DNA of 64,000 nucleotides from Linum tenue (GCA_946122785.1 CAMGYJ010000002.1:43240495-43304494), one strand, 5' to 3'; shown: positions 25,772-36,920, counted from the stretch's first letter. Notes: generated from the letters alone by a model not told the origin. Translations and numbers: made by a program.

Positions 25772-27400
25772 GATATATAATAGCCGATTATCACAACCCC
25801 ACACTCAAATGTTGCTTGTCCCTAAGCAACGACTCAAAAGACACAAACACATAACTATCCAAAACAATGACACACCACAGACTCACTAATCAAAGCAAAA
25901 CACAAAATTTCCTTGTACTCTTGATGTAATGAGTGGTTTCTTTCTCAACGGATAAGTTGTGCTTTAATGGTCATACCTTTCACCCCACACTCAAGTTCTT
26001 TGCAACCATTACCATTGACTGACTCAAATCCATCCAAAAACTCAATTAGCAACACTCAAATTCGATCGTCGGTAGTGGGTGATTAACAACTTATGATGCA
26101 ATAGTTATTAGGAGAATCTAACCACATCAGTGAGGTGCATATCTCGTGAGGACAGTCTGGCTTACTCACACCAATCATAAGCAATTAATTAAGCATGAGT
26201 CTCAAAAACTAATGGGGGAAGCCTTTCGCAAACAAGATTTTAACTTTAAGCACATCACTACCTTTTATGACAAGGAGAGGCTTGCTCTCTTTCTGCTTTT
26301 GCTTGCCGAGTGGTCGTATTTAGTACAAGTGGGATTTGTTTCTTACTACCGGTGACCGAGCAAGAGCAATTTCTGCTTCTTAACACTCGCATAAGGGCTT
26401 CTTTCAACTCCTTTTCCTCGGTCCGTGTGGAGGGTCATTGCATCCTCAAATGGCACTTCACTCAACTGGGGATCGTACTTGATAAGCAACATCGTACGGT
26501 CGCGAACCGATTCTCAATTGAATCTTTCCTCATCCAAATGTGCAATGAGTGATTGCCTCACACGATTTTGGCATTTTTACCCACACTTTAATTGTTATGG
26601 CAACTTTCTTATATTTTACTTGTCAGGTAGTGTTTTCTCATTTATAAAGATACAATTCACCCCATCATAAAACATTCAAAACAGAGAGACTCATTGCAAA
26701 ATCAAAAACTCACAATTGATGCAAGTAAGCACGGTATCCAAACATGTCGAATGGTCAATGTTCTCCACCTAACTACTTCACCAAAAGTCATTACACTATC
26801 CTTACAAAAGAGAATGTTGCTAAAAGAGTAGCTCATTCCAAGCATATCAAGTTAGTCAAAACATTTAAGCTCATTGTGAAGAACCATGCAATTCAACACT
26901 AGTGGGGTGATTTCGATGATTTCATTCAAGCACAAACTCATTTTCAAGGCATCACGGTCATTTACATCATGTTACCACAAGAGTACAAGGTTTTGTTTTT
27001 AATTTTTCTCATTTTTAGGTGTTTTTTAGCCATTAGCTTTGCACAGGCAGCTTGCTTTTTGCACAGGCAAACTGCATTCAGTTTGACTGTGCATAGCCAA
27101 ATGACAGTTTTTTTTTTTACCACATGCAATAGGGACAAATAAACACTAAGACTCGCCATGGTGTCAGAAGTGGGGGGTTTTTTTTGGAATTTTTTTTTTT
27201 TACCGACCACATGACAAAAGGAACAAACAAACACTAAGACTCGCCACCCCACACTCAGGATGGAACATTGTCCCTAATGTTCAACTCCTACTCTAAACAT
27301 GCACGGGTTTGACACAACAAAAAAGAAAAAATAAAGAAAAGAAAACTCACCTTGGGTTGCCTCCCAAGAAGCGCTTGTTTAACGTCCTCAGCCTGACGTT
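25772..27400 (-). other. 3' untranslated region of the gag-only element
   Basis: No coding frame. On the minus strand, GAGTGTGGGG recurs three times (near 25797, 25982 and 27243). The copy nearest the LTR (25792-25806) probably serves as the polypurine tract. A roughly 85-bp unit ending ACACTAAGACTCGCCA is duplicated in tandem (about 27113-27160 and 27198-27246). On the minus strand a conserved post-pol stretch, with GTTAAACAAGCGCTTCTTGG and then GAGGCAACCCAA, lies at 27355-27390. Confidence 0.7.
27059..27094. repeat. Inverted repeat related to 28539-28574
   Basis: The left arm is TTGCACAGGCAAACTGCA and the right arm, read in reverse complement, is ATGCACAGTCAAACTGAA. The same motif occurs inside gag. 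A half copy, TTTGCACAGGCAGCTTGC, lies just upstream at 27039-27055. Confidence 0.75.
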
Positions 27401-27410
27401 CATGGAGATT

Positions 27411-27686
27411 TCAACCAATGGGTATGGAAAGGTATCCAGAATACCCTCCCGAGCAATGATAGAACGCATACCCTCCATCCAGCATATGAGTCACCTCTGC
27501 AGGGCCAGGTGTGCGAAAATTGGGTATGACCTTCTTAGCTGGCATGTTAGACCCTTTAGTGAGGCGTAGGTGGTACTGCAGCGCCTCAAGCAGGTACTCT
27601 TCCTGTTTCAATGTCAGTGAAGAAGGAATAATAACAGGAAGATTGAAATCCTTACCAAAATATCTATACTTGAGGTGACCTGGCAA
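27411..27686 (-). pseudogene. Remnant of pol: protease-RT linker joined to an RT scrap
   Basis: The 91-codon frame starts with a linker like that before reverse transcriptase in this Ty3 lineage (PGHLKYRYFGKDFNLPVII, then a SSLTLKQEEYLLEAL-like stretch). It ends with CSGGYSGYLSIPIG, which resembles the RT block around FLDGYSGYxQIPI. The roughly 100 residues expected between them, and everything after, are gone. An internal deletion in pol explains the loss of RT, RNase H and integrase. Confidence 0.65.
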
Positions 27687-27704
27687 GGATTTCTGCCCTT
27701 GCTT

Positions 27705-30179
27705 TTATTTCAGAATCTGAGCAGATAGGATAGGTGATAGTTCTTCGGATGGTCCACTATCACAGGAAGAGGAATTTTTCCTTTTTCGAGCTCCACTTTC
27801 AAAGTCATCAAATGCATCGTGATTATGATCAACTTGAAAGACATTAAAAATTTCCTCCTCCTTACCTACTCGGAATGTCAACTTCCCTCTCCCGACATCG
27901 ATGAGTGCATCACCAGTGGCTAGAAAAGGGCTCCCAAGAATGAGAGGCACTCCCCGATCATCTTCCATCTCCAGAATTACAAAATCTGTTGGGATAATAA
28001 ACTTCCCCACCTTCACCAATACATTCTCCACCACTCCCTTTGGAATTTTCACTGATCGATCGGCCAATTGGAGAGTGATCCGAGTAGGCTTAAGAACATC
28101 TCCCAATCCCAATTTCTGGTAGACTGAGTATGGCATTAAATTTATTCCTGCTCCAAGATCACAAAGTGATTTATTGAACTCTGTACCTCCAATGACACAT
28201 GGAATGGTGAAGCTGCCCGGATCATCCCTCTTTTCTGGTAATTTATTCTGAATCACAACACTACATTCAGAAGTAAGGGTTACCTTCTCCAGATCAGCCC
28301 ATTTGCACTTCTTCGTCAACAACTCCCTTAAGAATTTAGCATATGTAGGCATCTGTTCAAGTGCCTCCGCCAACGGTATGTTGATATGAAGTTGCTTGAA
28401 GATATTCACAAATTTCTTGAAGTTTGGGTCTTCCATGGGCTTCATTAACCTTTGAGGGAATGGTGCGGGAGGTTCATAAGGCTTTACCTCTTCGCTCTTC
28501 AATTTTTCCACTTTTTGAGGTACACGGGCAGATTGCTTTTGCACAGGCAGATTGCATGCAGTTTGCCTGTGCAAGTCAGATTTTTCAGCTTTTGCACTTT
28601 CTTCATCCTCCATCTCTGCAGCTCCTTTGCCCTCCTTTTCTACTGGATTTTTCTTGCTCTTTGGATCCTCCAACTCCTTCCCACTCCTCAATGTGACTGC
28701 TACAACCATGGCATCCTTTGGATTCCTCTCGGTATTAGCCGGTAATGTCCCAGGAATCCTGCCATGCATATCCGCCAGAGTTTGAGCCATCTGTCCCATC
28801 TGCCTCTCCATAGCTAGCATAGACGATTGTAAATTATTGTTGATGGCTAGCTGTTGAGTGACAAATTGATCCAGGCCCTTCAGATTATTGTCGGTTTTCT
28901 GCATGTGAGCCAGAAGCAATTCTTCAAGTTGTGGCTTCTTCTCTGGTTGAGGTGGAGGTTGTTGTTTCTGCAAGCCTGGAGGTAGAATGTTTCTAGCACC
29001 AGTTGGGTTGTTGTTCGCCCAGGAAAAGTTAGGATGCTTCCTCCATTGTGGGTTGTAGGTATTCGAATACATACCACCCTGGCCTTGATTTCGCTGATTG
29101 TTGATATAGTGCAGATCTTCCATCTGATCAGCCACCAGTGGACATAGATCCCTATGATGAGCACCTTCACATAATTCGCAATAAGCAACATCCTCCTGTC
29201 TACCAAGAGCCATCTTAGCCAACCTTTGTTCGAGTGCATCGAACTTGGAATCCAGCTTAGCATCAATCTTTGCTTCTAGACTTGCAACTCTGTCTATCTC
29301 ATGCAAGCCTCCTCTCCTTCGAATGCCGGTCTCACTTCCCCATTCAGTATCTTCAGAGCATATCTTCTCCACCAGTTCATATGCTTCTGGTGCCTCCATT
29401 CTTGTGAAACCATTCCGGGAAGCATTATTCAGAGCATCTCGGTATTGTCTTCTGATTCCGTTGAAGAAAATGGAGATCACGTTCCAATCTTCAAGACCGT
29501 GGCTCGGGCATCTCATTAGAAGCTCCTTATAGCGCTCCCATGCCTCGGTCAGACTTTCATCCTCAGCTTGTTTAAAAGTGACAATTTCCTCTTGCCTCTT
29601 CATTGCCTTAGCCGGAGGAAAGTACTTATCCAAAAAGGTCTTCTCAAGCTGACCCCATGTTGTGATGGAACGGGGTGTCAAGTTCTGGAACCAATGTGAT
29701 GCATTCCCTAGCAGAGAAAATGAGAACATCCGAAGACGGATGGCATCATCAGACACAGTCGGGCTATTCATCGTATCACAAATGCTTGCGAACCGGCGAA
29801 GATGTTCATGAGGATCCTCAGTGCTGGCCCCGGAGAAGGTGTACCCATTAGTGATCATATTGATGAAGGCTGGGGTAATCTCCATGTTTGCATCCCCAGC
29901 CGGAATGACCACACATGAAGCTCGGGCTCCAGTCCTCCGATTCAGACGAGCCCTGATCGAATGATCCTGTTCTGCCATGATGTCTGGCTCGATGATGCGC
30001 GGTGGCGGTGTCGGTGGTGTAGGGACGACAGGTGATGAAGCCCGCCCTCTCTGGGTTAGGGAAGGCCTAGGAGTTGTGGTTGGTTGCTTCCCTAACTTGA
30101 CATGCTTCCTGTTCTGTCGGCAGGTCTTCTCGATCTCCGGATCTAGTGGCAGTAAAACGCCGGTCGTCCTCCTAGGCAT
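27705..30179 (-). CDS. Ty3-type gag-protease polyprotein (824 aa)
   Basis: An uninterrupted frame from ATG 30179 to the stop at 27705. The N-terminus is basic and Pro/Thr-rich. The gag capsid domain (about residues 100-260) includes RLRMFSFSLLGNASHWFQNL and TWGQLEKTFLDKYFPP. A zinc knuckle of the C-x2-C-x3-H-x4-C type, CELCEGAHHRDLC, follows near residue 335. The middle is Lys/Glu-rich and probably disordered. The C-terminal aspartic protease has CDLGAGINLMP (a D-L-G-A active site, usual for this lineage) and VPLILGSPFLATG. It forms the particle and cleaves gag. The frame ends just before pol, so no polymerase is produced. The stretch encoding LHRQTACNLPVQKQSA corresponds to a DNA palindrome at 28539-28574. 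Confidence 0.92.
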   Translation of the reverse strand: MPRRTTGVLLPLDPEIEKTCRQNRKHVKLGKQPTTTPRPSLTQRGRASSPVVPTPPTPPPRIIEPDIMAEQDHSIRARLNRRTGARASCVVIPAGDANMEITPAFINMITNGYTFSGASTEDPHEHLRRFASICDTMNSPTVSDDAIRLRMFSFSLLGNASHWFQNLTPRSITTWGQLEKTFLDKYFPPAKAMKRQEEIVTFKQAEDESLTEAWERYKELLMRCPSHGLEDWNVISIFFNGIRRQYRDALNNASRNGFTRMEAPEAYELVEKICSEDTEWGSETGIRRRGGLHEIDRVASLEAKIDAKLDSKFDALEQRLAKMALGRQEDVAYCELCEGAHHRDLCPLVADQMEDLHYINNQRNQGQGGMYSNTYNPQWRKHPNFSWANNNPTGARNILPPGLQKQQPPPQPEKKPQLEELLLAHMQKTDNNLKGLDQFVTQQLAINNNLQSSMLAMERQMGQMAQTLADMHGRIPGTLPANTERNPKDAMVVAVTLRSGKELEDPKSKKNPVEKEGKGAAEMEDEESAKAEKSDLHRQTACNLPVQKQSARVPQKVEKLKSEEVKPYEPPAPFPQRLMKPMEDPNFKKFVNIFKQLHINIPLAEALEQMPTYAKFLRELLTKKCKWADLEKVTLTSECSVVIQNKLPEKRDDPGSFTIPCVIGGTEFNKSLCDLGAGINLMPYSVYQKLGLGDVLKPTRITLQLADRSVKIPKGVVENVLVKVGKFIIPTDFVILEMEDDRGVPLILGSPFLATGDALIDVGRGKLTFRVGKEEEIFNVFQVDHNHDAFDDFESGARKRKNSSSCDSGPSEELSPILSAQILK
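28539..28574. repeat. 36-bp palindrome inside gag
   Basis: The left arm TTGCACAGGCAGATTGCA pairs with the reverse complement of the right arm (TTGCACAGGCAAACTGCA) at 16 of 18 positions, with no loop. It lies in the disordered Lys/Glu-rich part of the gag-protease frame and is in frame. Confidence 0.85.
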
Positions 30180-30273
30180 GCACGAGGAGGATAAACCTGA
30201 AAATTCTTCTGCAAACTAACACCCAGATCAAAATAGTTCACTCACAAAAATCAATAAAAATAAGATATGGCAG

Positions 30274-30291
30274 TCCCCGGCAACGGCGCCA
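30274..30291 (-). other. Primer-binding site of the gag-only Ty3 element
   Basis: The minus strand reads TGGCGCCGTTGCCGGGGA, six bases inside the 5' LTR. This is the usual primer-site sequence of a common plant Ty3 group. Confidence 0.85.
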
Positions 30292-30297
30292 AAAACT

Positions 30298-31570
30298 TGA
30301 TAGGGCAAAAGCATATGCCTTAATCCTATCTTGTAGTAAAACCGGAAAGTCCGGGTATCGTATCTCAGGGACTGGTACAACCTTAAGATTTACCGATTTA
30401 ATAGAGCAAACTATAGGTGAAAATGGTTTAATGAGATTATTAACTACTAGCAAAATCAACTAAACAAGCAAAGTAAATTGGTCGAGAGAAATTCAATGGG
30501 AGAAAGCTCTGGGAGAAACACCGGGACTCACTACCTATCCTATCCAGATTAATTCACATATTCTAATCAGTTTAATCCAATTCCCTACAGCCAGGATATC
30601 ACGAATGTGCTAGCTATCCCTGTCGGGAATTACTACGTACTAAACAATTAATTCAAATCCTACTGTCATAGCTCAATGAATTAACTATTTAGCCTGAAGA
30701 ACGATATCCCAATCAAGACCGCATAGTACCTTATTTAATCCACTGTCGCTTCGATAAGTTACTATGTCACATGAAATAGGTTCAGTTATTAGGGTTTCAC
30801 TGTCGCTAATAACCTAATTAACTACAAATCGTTGTATTGGTGGCCAGTCAACACAAAGTATTAAGCAATTTCATGCAATAGAGATTGGAAGAAAAGAATT
30901 ATGAATCAATCCATCAAATCAAGAAATAGCTACATCCTATGGTGTTTCCCCCAGAAATTGGGGTTTAGTTCATGACGAAATTAAGATAAAACATTAGGGT
31001 TTTGATCATCATGTTCCAAATCAACAATAAACAACTAATTTGGTTCAGAAAATCCAACCAAATAATCGCTCTCGTTGAACTCAGCTCAAACCATCTTGGA
31101 GAAGTTGATCGCCAATTTCCCAACCCGGCTCGTCCCAAAGCTCTCTTCGCTGCGCCCTGCTAATTCTCTCCGAGAAGAGTTCCGTTCCGCTCTTTTTCTT
31201 CTCCAAAGAATCTCGTCCCCAGCTTAATTGCCTTCCCCCTAATTCCTCATGTAAAATCCTCCTGGGCCAATAAAAATCACCAGCCCGTCCTTTAATTGCT
31301 TCCTGGACAAATCATTTGGGCCAAGAATTCCTCCGCCCAAAAACGTGTCCCTCCTGGCCCAATTGCGTCTCCTCCCCGAGACAAAGCGATTTGGGCCCAA
31401 TTAATTGCTTGTGCACTCGCTTCTTTTTCGTGCTTTCTTCACCTGTATCATATCAAACTCATGGCACTAGACAGTAATGATTTTTCAACCATTTCCGGGT
31501 TAGCGAGCCCTAAAATAGCACCAATCGGCTTAAACAGATCATAGGATAGTCACATAAAGTTCAAGAATCA
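30298..31570 (-). repeat. 5' LTR of the gag-only Ty3 element
   Basis: TG...CA repeat of 1273 bp, matching 24500-25771. It is followed directly by the TATAG target duplication at 31571-31575. Confidence 0.95.
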
Positions 31571-31575
31571 TATAG

Positions 31576-33095
31576 TTTGGGCCAGAAGTTTAGGCCCGCA
31601 GGTGGGTCCATTTACTGTTACGCCGTTAAAAAAATATTACTGGTACGCGATGAAGATCCTACGTCAGTGAGAGTAGACGCGTGGGAGTAGCTGACGTCTC
31701 TCGTCTGCCAACACAACATAATGGTAGACCCCAAAAAAATTTTGCAATTGGCGCGCCCAAACTCGAAAAAAGCTCAAACCTGGTAAGCTGACGCAAACCC
31801 CAAGGTTCGGGTTTTGTCCTATCAACCATTCAAATCTGGGGATTAGGAGGCTCGGAGCTCCCGAACCAACGGTGCCCGACCACGCCATCTCTCTCTCTCT
31901 CCCGTATTAGGCTGTCTGTTTGTGATTTGTTCCCTAAATTAACTCACTAATTACAATTTAAATTTTGTGGCAGAGAATGGGAAAACAGTATCGCCGTCGT
32001 CGACGTCAAAAAATTTATATTCAATCCAAAATCTGTCTTCTTTCATAATTTCCTTTCCTCTCTCCCATGCTGCGTAGTAAATGCGGGCGTTGAAGGTCTA
32101 TTCTGGTTGACTGTTCATCAAAAACGAAAATCAAATTAAACCAATAAAATCAAATACGGGAGAGGAAGAACCCTAACAATATGCAGATGCAGTCGACAGA
32201 GTACTGTTTGTCGTCTCTCCCTCTTCCTTCCTCCAGCTGAGTAGAGCCAAAGAAGCTCTCCATTGTCCCGCCGACTTCGATTCTCAGTTCATAACTTACT
32301 CGTCTCGTCACCCACTGTCCCCGAATTTGAAGACCCAGATCGCCATTACCACCACTTCCAAGCTTCTCTTCTTCTTCGGCTCATCAAAGAAGCAGCAGTA
32401 AGCAGGTTCGTCTTTGATTTCGTTTTTGTTTTCGCTTCTGGTAATTGGACAAAACCGACCGCCCTGGATTCCCGCCTTTTGCCATTCCCTTTCCAATTTT
32501 CAAAGGTTCGTCTTCATTTCAGATTTCCTGGAACCCCAGCTTCCCTTTTCCCCTGCTTTTTTTTCCTTTCAGTTGTCTGTTTCTCTCCTTTCTTCCGTAG
32601 AAAAGACCATTTTTTACCTTATTCTGCTGAGTACACTCATTCATTCAGTTCAAAGTTCAAACACACTCTACCTTCACCTCTCTCTGCCTCTGCCTCTTCC
32701 TTGACCTACAGAGAACCCTCTTCTTATTGTACTTCCAGCCATGGCCATGTAAATCATTACTTGGGTTTTCCCCTTTTGTTTGTTATGTTATAATTTGCAG
32801 ATGGGTGATTAGACTTGTTGAGGGTGGCTGAATTAAATGAGCAGCAACTACTCCCATGACGTGCAGCAGCCATAGCAGCAAATTTCATCTTCAAGAAAAT
32901 AGCTCCCCTCCCGCAAATCACACCCACAAGTTTAGGAAACAGAAAGAGGGTCAACTTCCTTCGGATCCACATTCTCTGTGTATCAGCAAACAGGAAGGAG
33001 AGCTCGTCTACATCTTCATTCCCCTCGTAGCTTGCCTTCTTCTTCTGATGCCGGTTCTTGAAAGAAGTCCATCCTCCTCTTCCTCCATCTCCTCG
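31576..33095 (+). other. 5' flank and leader of the NEAP-like gene
   Basis: Contains CT/TC-rich, intron-like stretches and possible leader exons (for example a GCAG/GTTCGTC border near 32402-32406). No protein domain is recognisable in the frames here (32263-32793, 32856-33095). The young LTR element ends immediately to the left, so the promoter region is about 1 kb or less from it. Confidence 0.4.
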
Positions 33096-35201
33096 ATGTT
33101 GGTGGTTTCGTGTGATCGAGAGATTGATCCGTTGCTGAGCGATTTGGATGAGAAGAAACAAAACTTCAAGCGCAACGTGGTCTCTTTAGCTTCGGAGTTG
33201 AAGGAAGCCCGCGCCCGCCTCTCTTCTCAACGGCAGTCATTTGCTAAAGAATCTTTAAGCAGACAGGAAGCAGAAAACAGAGCCAAGACCATGGAACAGC
33301 AGATTTGTAGACTCCACCGCACTTTGTAGGAGAGGAACGCCGAGCTTAAGGCCTCTGCTTCTACTGCTGAACAGGTGCCCACATCCTCACACTACCTGAA
33401 TTCTTTTTTCCATTTTTGCCTTTTCCATTTGGCTTTTGGTTGCTTTGATTTTTGTTCTTTAGTGGGTTCAATCTTTGCCTGGTTTCTGCTTTCTCCTTTT
33501 GTATAATTTTGTGAATCTTAAGCATGATTCCATAATAATGGATTTGTCTTGCTTATTCTTTGATCCGCATATGCCTCCCTCCTCCATCACCATGATTAGC
33601 AATTTTTGCCACTACCTTTTTGCCTTCTTTTGCTTGTAATTTCCCCCCACATTTCTATTGCTTCTTCCCTTATCTAGAGGAGCCCACCAGTGTGGAAAGT
33701 AAACTCCTCGTTGATCTAAAGGAACTGTCTCCATAGTTGGAAGTATTGAGGAGGTCTTCTCTTATCTTTTTCAGCCGATTCTTGTAATCTTATGATCCTT
33801 ATATAGATGATTATGCTCTGATTGAGAAACATTGGTACAAGTGATGCTCTATTATCTTCAAGGAATGCAACTATAAGTGTTTTCCCAAAAAGGAACTAAC
33901 ATTTAGTCTACTAGATGATTGTATCTTTTGCACTAGATAGAGATGTCACTACTAGTCTACTACTACATGCCATTACCTATTCTTCTGTGCTTCCATTTAA
34001 TAGGTTCCATTTAGAGAACTCAACCAGATTGTGCCGCAGCCAAATGCCCATTTGTTCATGTCCCTAAAGTCTGTTGCTTTTTGCCTGTCTGTTGCCATTT
34101 TTGTCTACAATTGAAGGCTTGAAGTGATAGTTTGTGAAGCAATTAATTATGATCTAGTTACTATAGAGTTGGGAGAACCTTAGACAGGCCTAGTGATCTA
34201 ATTTGTGGTTGAGAAGAACAATCTATTATGAGCGGATCTGATGGAAAATTGATGCTTCCCATTTGGTGCAGTACCTCGAAGATTTGGGTAGTCTGAGATC
34301 CCAGTTTGCATCCACTCAAGCAACTGCAGATGCAAGTGCGCCATCAGCACATTCTGCACAGTTACAATGCTTGGCATTAGTAAAGGAGCTAGATTCCAAG
34401 GCTACTACTTTAAAAGAGCAGGAAGATCGTGTAACTAGACTAGGAGAGCAGTTAGACAGCTTGCGCAAGGATCTCGAAGAAAGGGAATCTTCACAAAAGC
34501 AACTCAAAGATGAAGTGTTGAGAATTGAGCATGACATTATGCAAGCAGTTGCGAGCGCTGGGGATAGCAGAGACTGTGAGCTGAGGAAAATTCTGGATGA
34601 GGTGTCCCCTAAGAATTTGGAGAAGATGAACAAGCTTTTGATTGGCAAGGACGAAGAGATAGGGAAGTTGAGAGATGAGATAAGGGTCATGTCTGCTCAC
34701 TGGAAGCTTAAGGCCAATGATTTGGAATCTCAGGTGGGGGTTTAATCCTTTTCTTCAACTACTGTCATTTTCAATTTCTTTCTAATTTCTGTTTTTTTTT
34801 TTTGCCTTACGAGTTTCAATCTTTATGTTACAGTTGGAGAAGCAGAAACGAGCTGATCAAGAACTGAAGAAGAGGGTTTTGAAGCTAGAATTCTGTCTTC
34901 AGGAGGCCCGTTCCCAGACAAGAAAGCTCCTAAGGGTAACTTGTTTCTTCAGTGGCTTAATTTCACCATTAGCTGCTTTAACATGAACGTCCCATTTCAT
35001 TCTTAGATTATTGGAATTTTGTTGGAACAGATGGGGGAGAGAAGGGACAAAGCTATCAAGGAGCTTCAGAACCAATTAGCGGCGAAACAAGCTGTTGGTA
35101 GGGAATTCAGCAACGAAAAGCATAAGTTTTGGGAAACCTCCAGCTTCGAGATTGTAGCTTCCATGTCCATGTTAGTCCTGGTTATATTCTCAAAGCAGTG
35201 A
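33096..35201 (+). CDS. NEAP: NEAP-like nuclear-envelope coiled-coil protein, with in-frame stop
   Basis: Exons 33096-33374, 34272-34733, 34834-34935 and 35031-35201, all with GT-AG borders and phase 0, give 337 codons, the usual length of plant nuclear envelope-associated proteins. The sequence has the family's layout: an N-terminal coiled coil from [14 protein letters not shown], long coiled coils through [11 protein letters not shown] and [16 protein letters not shown], the [19 protein letters not shown] block, and a C-terminal membrane anchor ([16 protein letters not shown]). These proteins sit at the inner nuclear membrane and interact with SUN proteins and lamina-like components. Codon 78 is TAG (33327-33329), where relatives have Gln or Glu before E-R-N. 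It is one substitution away from CAG, and all downstream exons are intact. It is either a recent nonsense allele, a sequence error, or a gene translated from an internal start. Confidence 0.82.
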
Positions 35202-35423
35202 GGATAGCGAGAGACTAGAGTTATAGTGTACATATAGAAATGGCACGTTGTAGAGAGGCTATGTCTAGTTTGTAGAAATGGCACGTTGTAGTAATGGCCA
35301 TATATGTAGGTCAGGTGTAGTGTCATGCAGGGCTAGTGGTAGAATGTGGGTTTGGCTGCTTGCCGACCCCAAGTTATGAAGGGTCGTTTGCTTCAAGGAT
35401 TTGGTACCAAAAAACCAACTATC

Positions 35424-36457
35424 TGTTGGAGGAAAGTCAGTCATAAATCAGAAGAACAAGGAAAGAAATCAAGGGTGAAATGGGTCAGCTTTAATATGAA
35501 TCACAGTTCGAGGAAAGAAGATATTCTGGGAGCAGAACAACTTATTGGGAGAACGTTTACAAGGAAAGAATTCAAAGAAGAATCTTGCCATCCCTGAAGC
35601 TGCAACGGCTAGTCCCTGTGGTGTATAAGAAGAACGTCTCTGAATCAAAGGAATCACTTTTTCGCGAGATCAATCTGAGAAGTAGAGCAATAGAGAGTTG
35701 CTGGTGAGATTGATACGAAAAGGGGAGACTAATTCAATTTCTGGAGAGACGTTGAATTGGGGGAGTGTTTAGGTTAAACACAGTAGCTGGATAGCTGAGT
35801 GAATTCAAATTTGAGAGAACTGGTTGATCTTCAGGATTGGATCAACTGAGCTCCTTGGTGTAATCGTGTAATACTATCAAGAACAGTGATCGTAGTGAAA
35901 CGTCGGAAATCACTGGATTGTGATCCTCCGGCCGTGGATTAGTCAGAGTTGGGATTATTCTTCCCAGCTCTGGATACCACGTAAAAATCGCCTGCGTCTT
36001 CTCTTATTTTTAAGCTAAATTGTTTACTCTGTTTTGCAAGGTTTCAGAGCTCGACCAGAACAGGGGAAGTGAGTCTCTGTAATTGATCCGGGAAGGTAAA
36101 AAGAGAAGGTTGAAACGCAGAGGTTTGGGAGTTGACTGAAACGGTGAGTTGAGGCAAGAAAGTCAATCCCAACGCAGCGGATTAACTGAAGCCACAACGA
36201 GGCTTCTGTGGGCTAAACATCGGGCTTAAAATTGTGTTCTCGTGGGCTTTACAGATCGAGCCCAATAGTAAATTATAACAACATACTCGAACCCAGAGAT
36301 ATCATTTGTTGTTTTAATTGAGTCAGTTTTTTCTGTTTTTGATCTCTTTTGTTCTTCACTGATCTTCGACCGAAAAGAGAGTTAGGGTTTCAGGTGAAAG
36401 AGGCGATTAGGAAAGCTCCAGCAGTCTGGCATCTCGCGCTCGACGCCAGTATCACGT
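35424..36457 (+). mobile_element. Probable copia LTR region upstream of a gag fragment
   Basis: The stretch lies directly 5' of a copia primer-binding site and gag start and contains a TATA-like GTGTATAAGAAG (about 35619). A TGTTGGAG at 35424 is a possible LTR start, and GTATCA just before the primer site is a possible LTR end. No second LTR is present, so the boundaries are a guess. Confidence 0.4.
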
Positions 36458-36469
36458 GGTATCAGAGCT
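36458..36469 (+). other. Primer-binding site of the copia fragment
   Basis: TGGTATCAGAGC, complementary to initiator methionine tRNA, about 45 bp before the gag start. Confidence 0.85.
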
Positions 36470-36515
36470 CCGTTACCAGTTGGAAAGGGTTTAACAACCT
36501 CTGGAGGATCCAAGG

Positions 36516-36878
36516 ATGGCGTCTGGGTCAGCTAGCAACGCACCACTCTATCTCGCAGATGGTTTCTCTCAAAATCGACCACCAAGGTTCGAAGGAGTAA
36601 ACTATGGGTACTGGAAGAATCGAATGGAGTTGTTCGTTGGATCAACTGATCCAAAGCTGTGGGCAAGGGTAATCAAAGGGCCGCATGAACTCAAAGCTGA
36701 TCAAGAGAAATGGACTGAAGAAGATTATGAGAAGTTTCAACAGAATTGCAAGGCCACAAATCTGATGTATTGTGCCTTAGGACCGGAAGAATATCACAAA
36801 GTTGCTGGGTGTAAGACCGCCAAGGAGATATGGGATAAGCTTCAGGTGACATATGAAGGTACGTCACAAGTCAAGTAA
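36516..36878 (+). pseudogene. Copia gag, truncated after about 120 codons
   Basis: The frame begins MASGSASNAPLYLADGF and contains the copia gag N-terminal signature: RFEGVNYGYWKNRMELF, then LMYCALGPEEYHKVAGCKTA and EIWDKLQVTYEGTSQVK. A complete gag would go on for some 200 residues; here it stops right after TSQVK, and unrelated AT-rich DNA follows. The element was therefore cut off in gag. Confidence 0.85.
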
Positions 36879-36920
36879 ACAATTCATGTATTGTTTGTGC
36901 AAATTTTTTTTATAAAAATG

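Larger units (their letters stand above)
24500..31570 (-). mobile_element. Complete Ty3-type LTR element with gag-protease only (TR-GAG-like), 7.07 kb
   Basis: Two near-identical LTRs (24500-25771 and 30298-31570) bound the element, and a perfect 5-bp target duplication TATAG lies outside them (24495-24499 and 31571-31575). Orientation is minus: 5' LTR on the right, primer site, gag-protease (30179-27705), a short pol remnant (27686-27411), a long untranslated stretch, polypurine tract and 3' LTR on the left. By eye the LTRs differ by about eight substitutions and one single-base indel in 1272 bp, so the insertion is young. Reverse transcriptase, RNase H and integrase are missing. It must have moved using a relative's enzymes, or lost pol at insertion. 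Confidence 0.93.

Noticed and set aside
32263..32793. 176-codon plus-strand frame upstream of the NEAP-like gene
   Set aside because: Ser/Phe/Pro-rich composition of a CT-rich leader, no domain, and no link to the NEAP frame.
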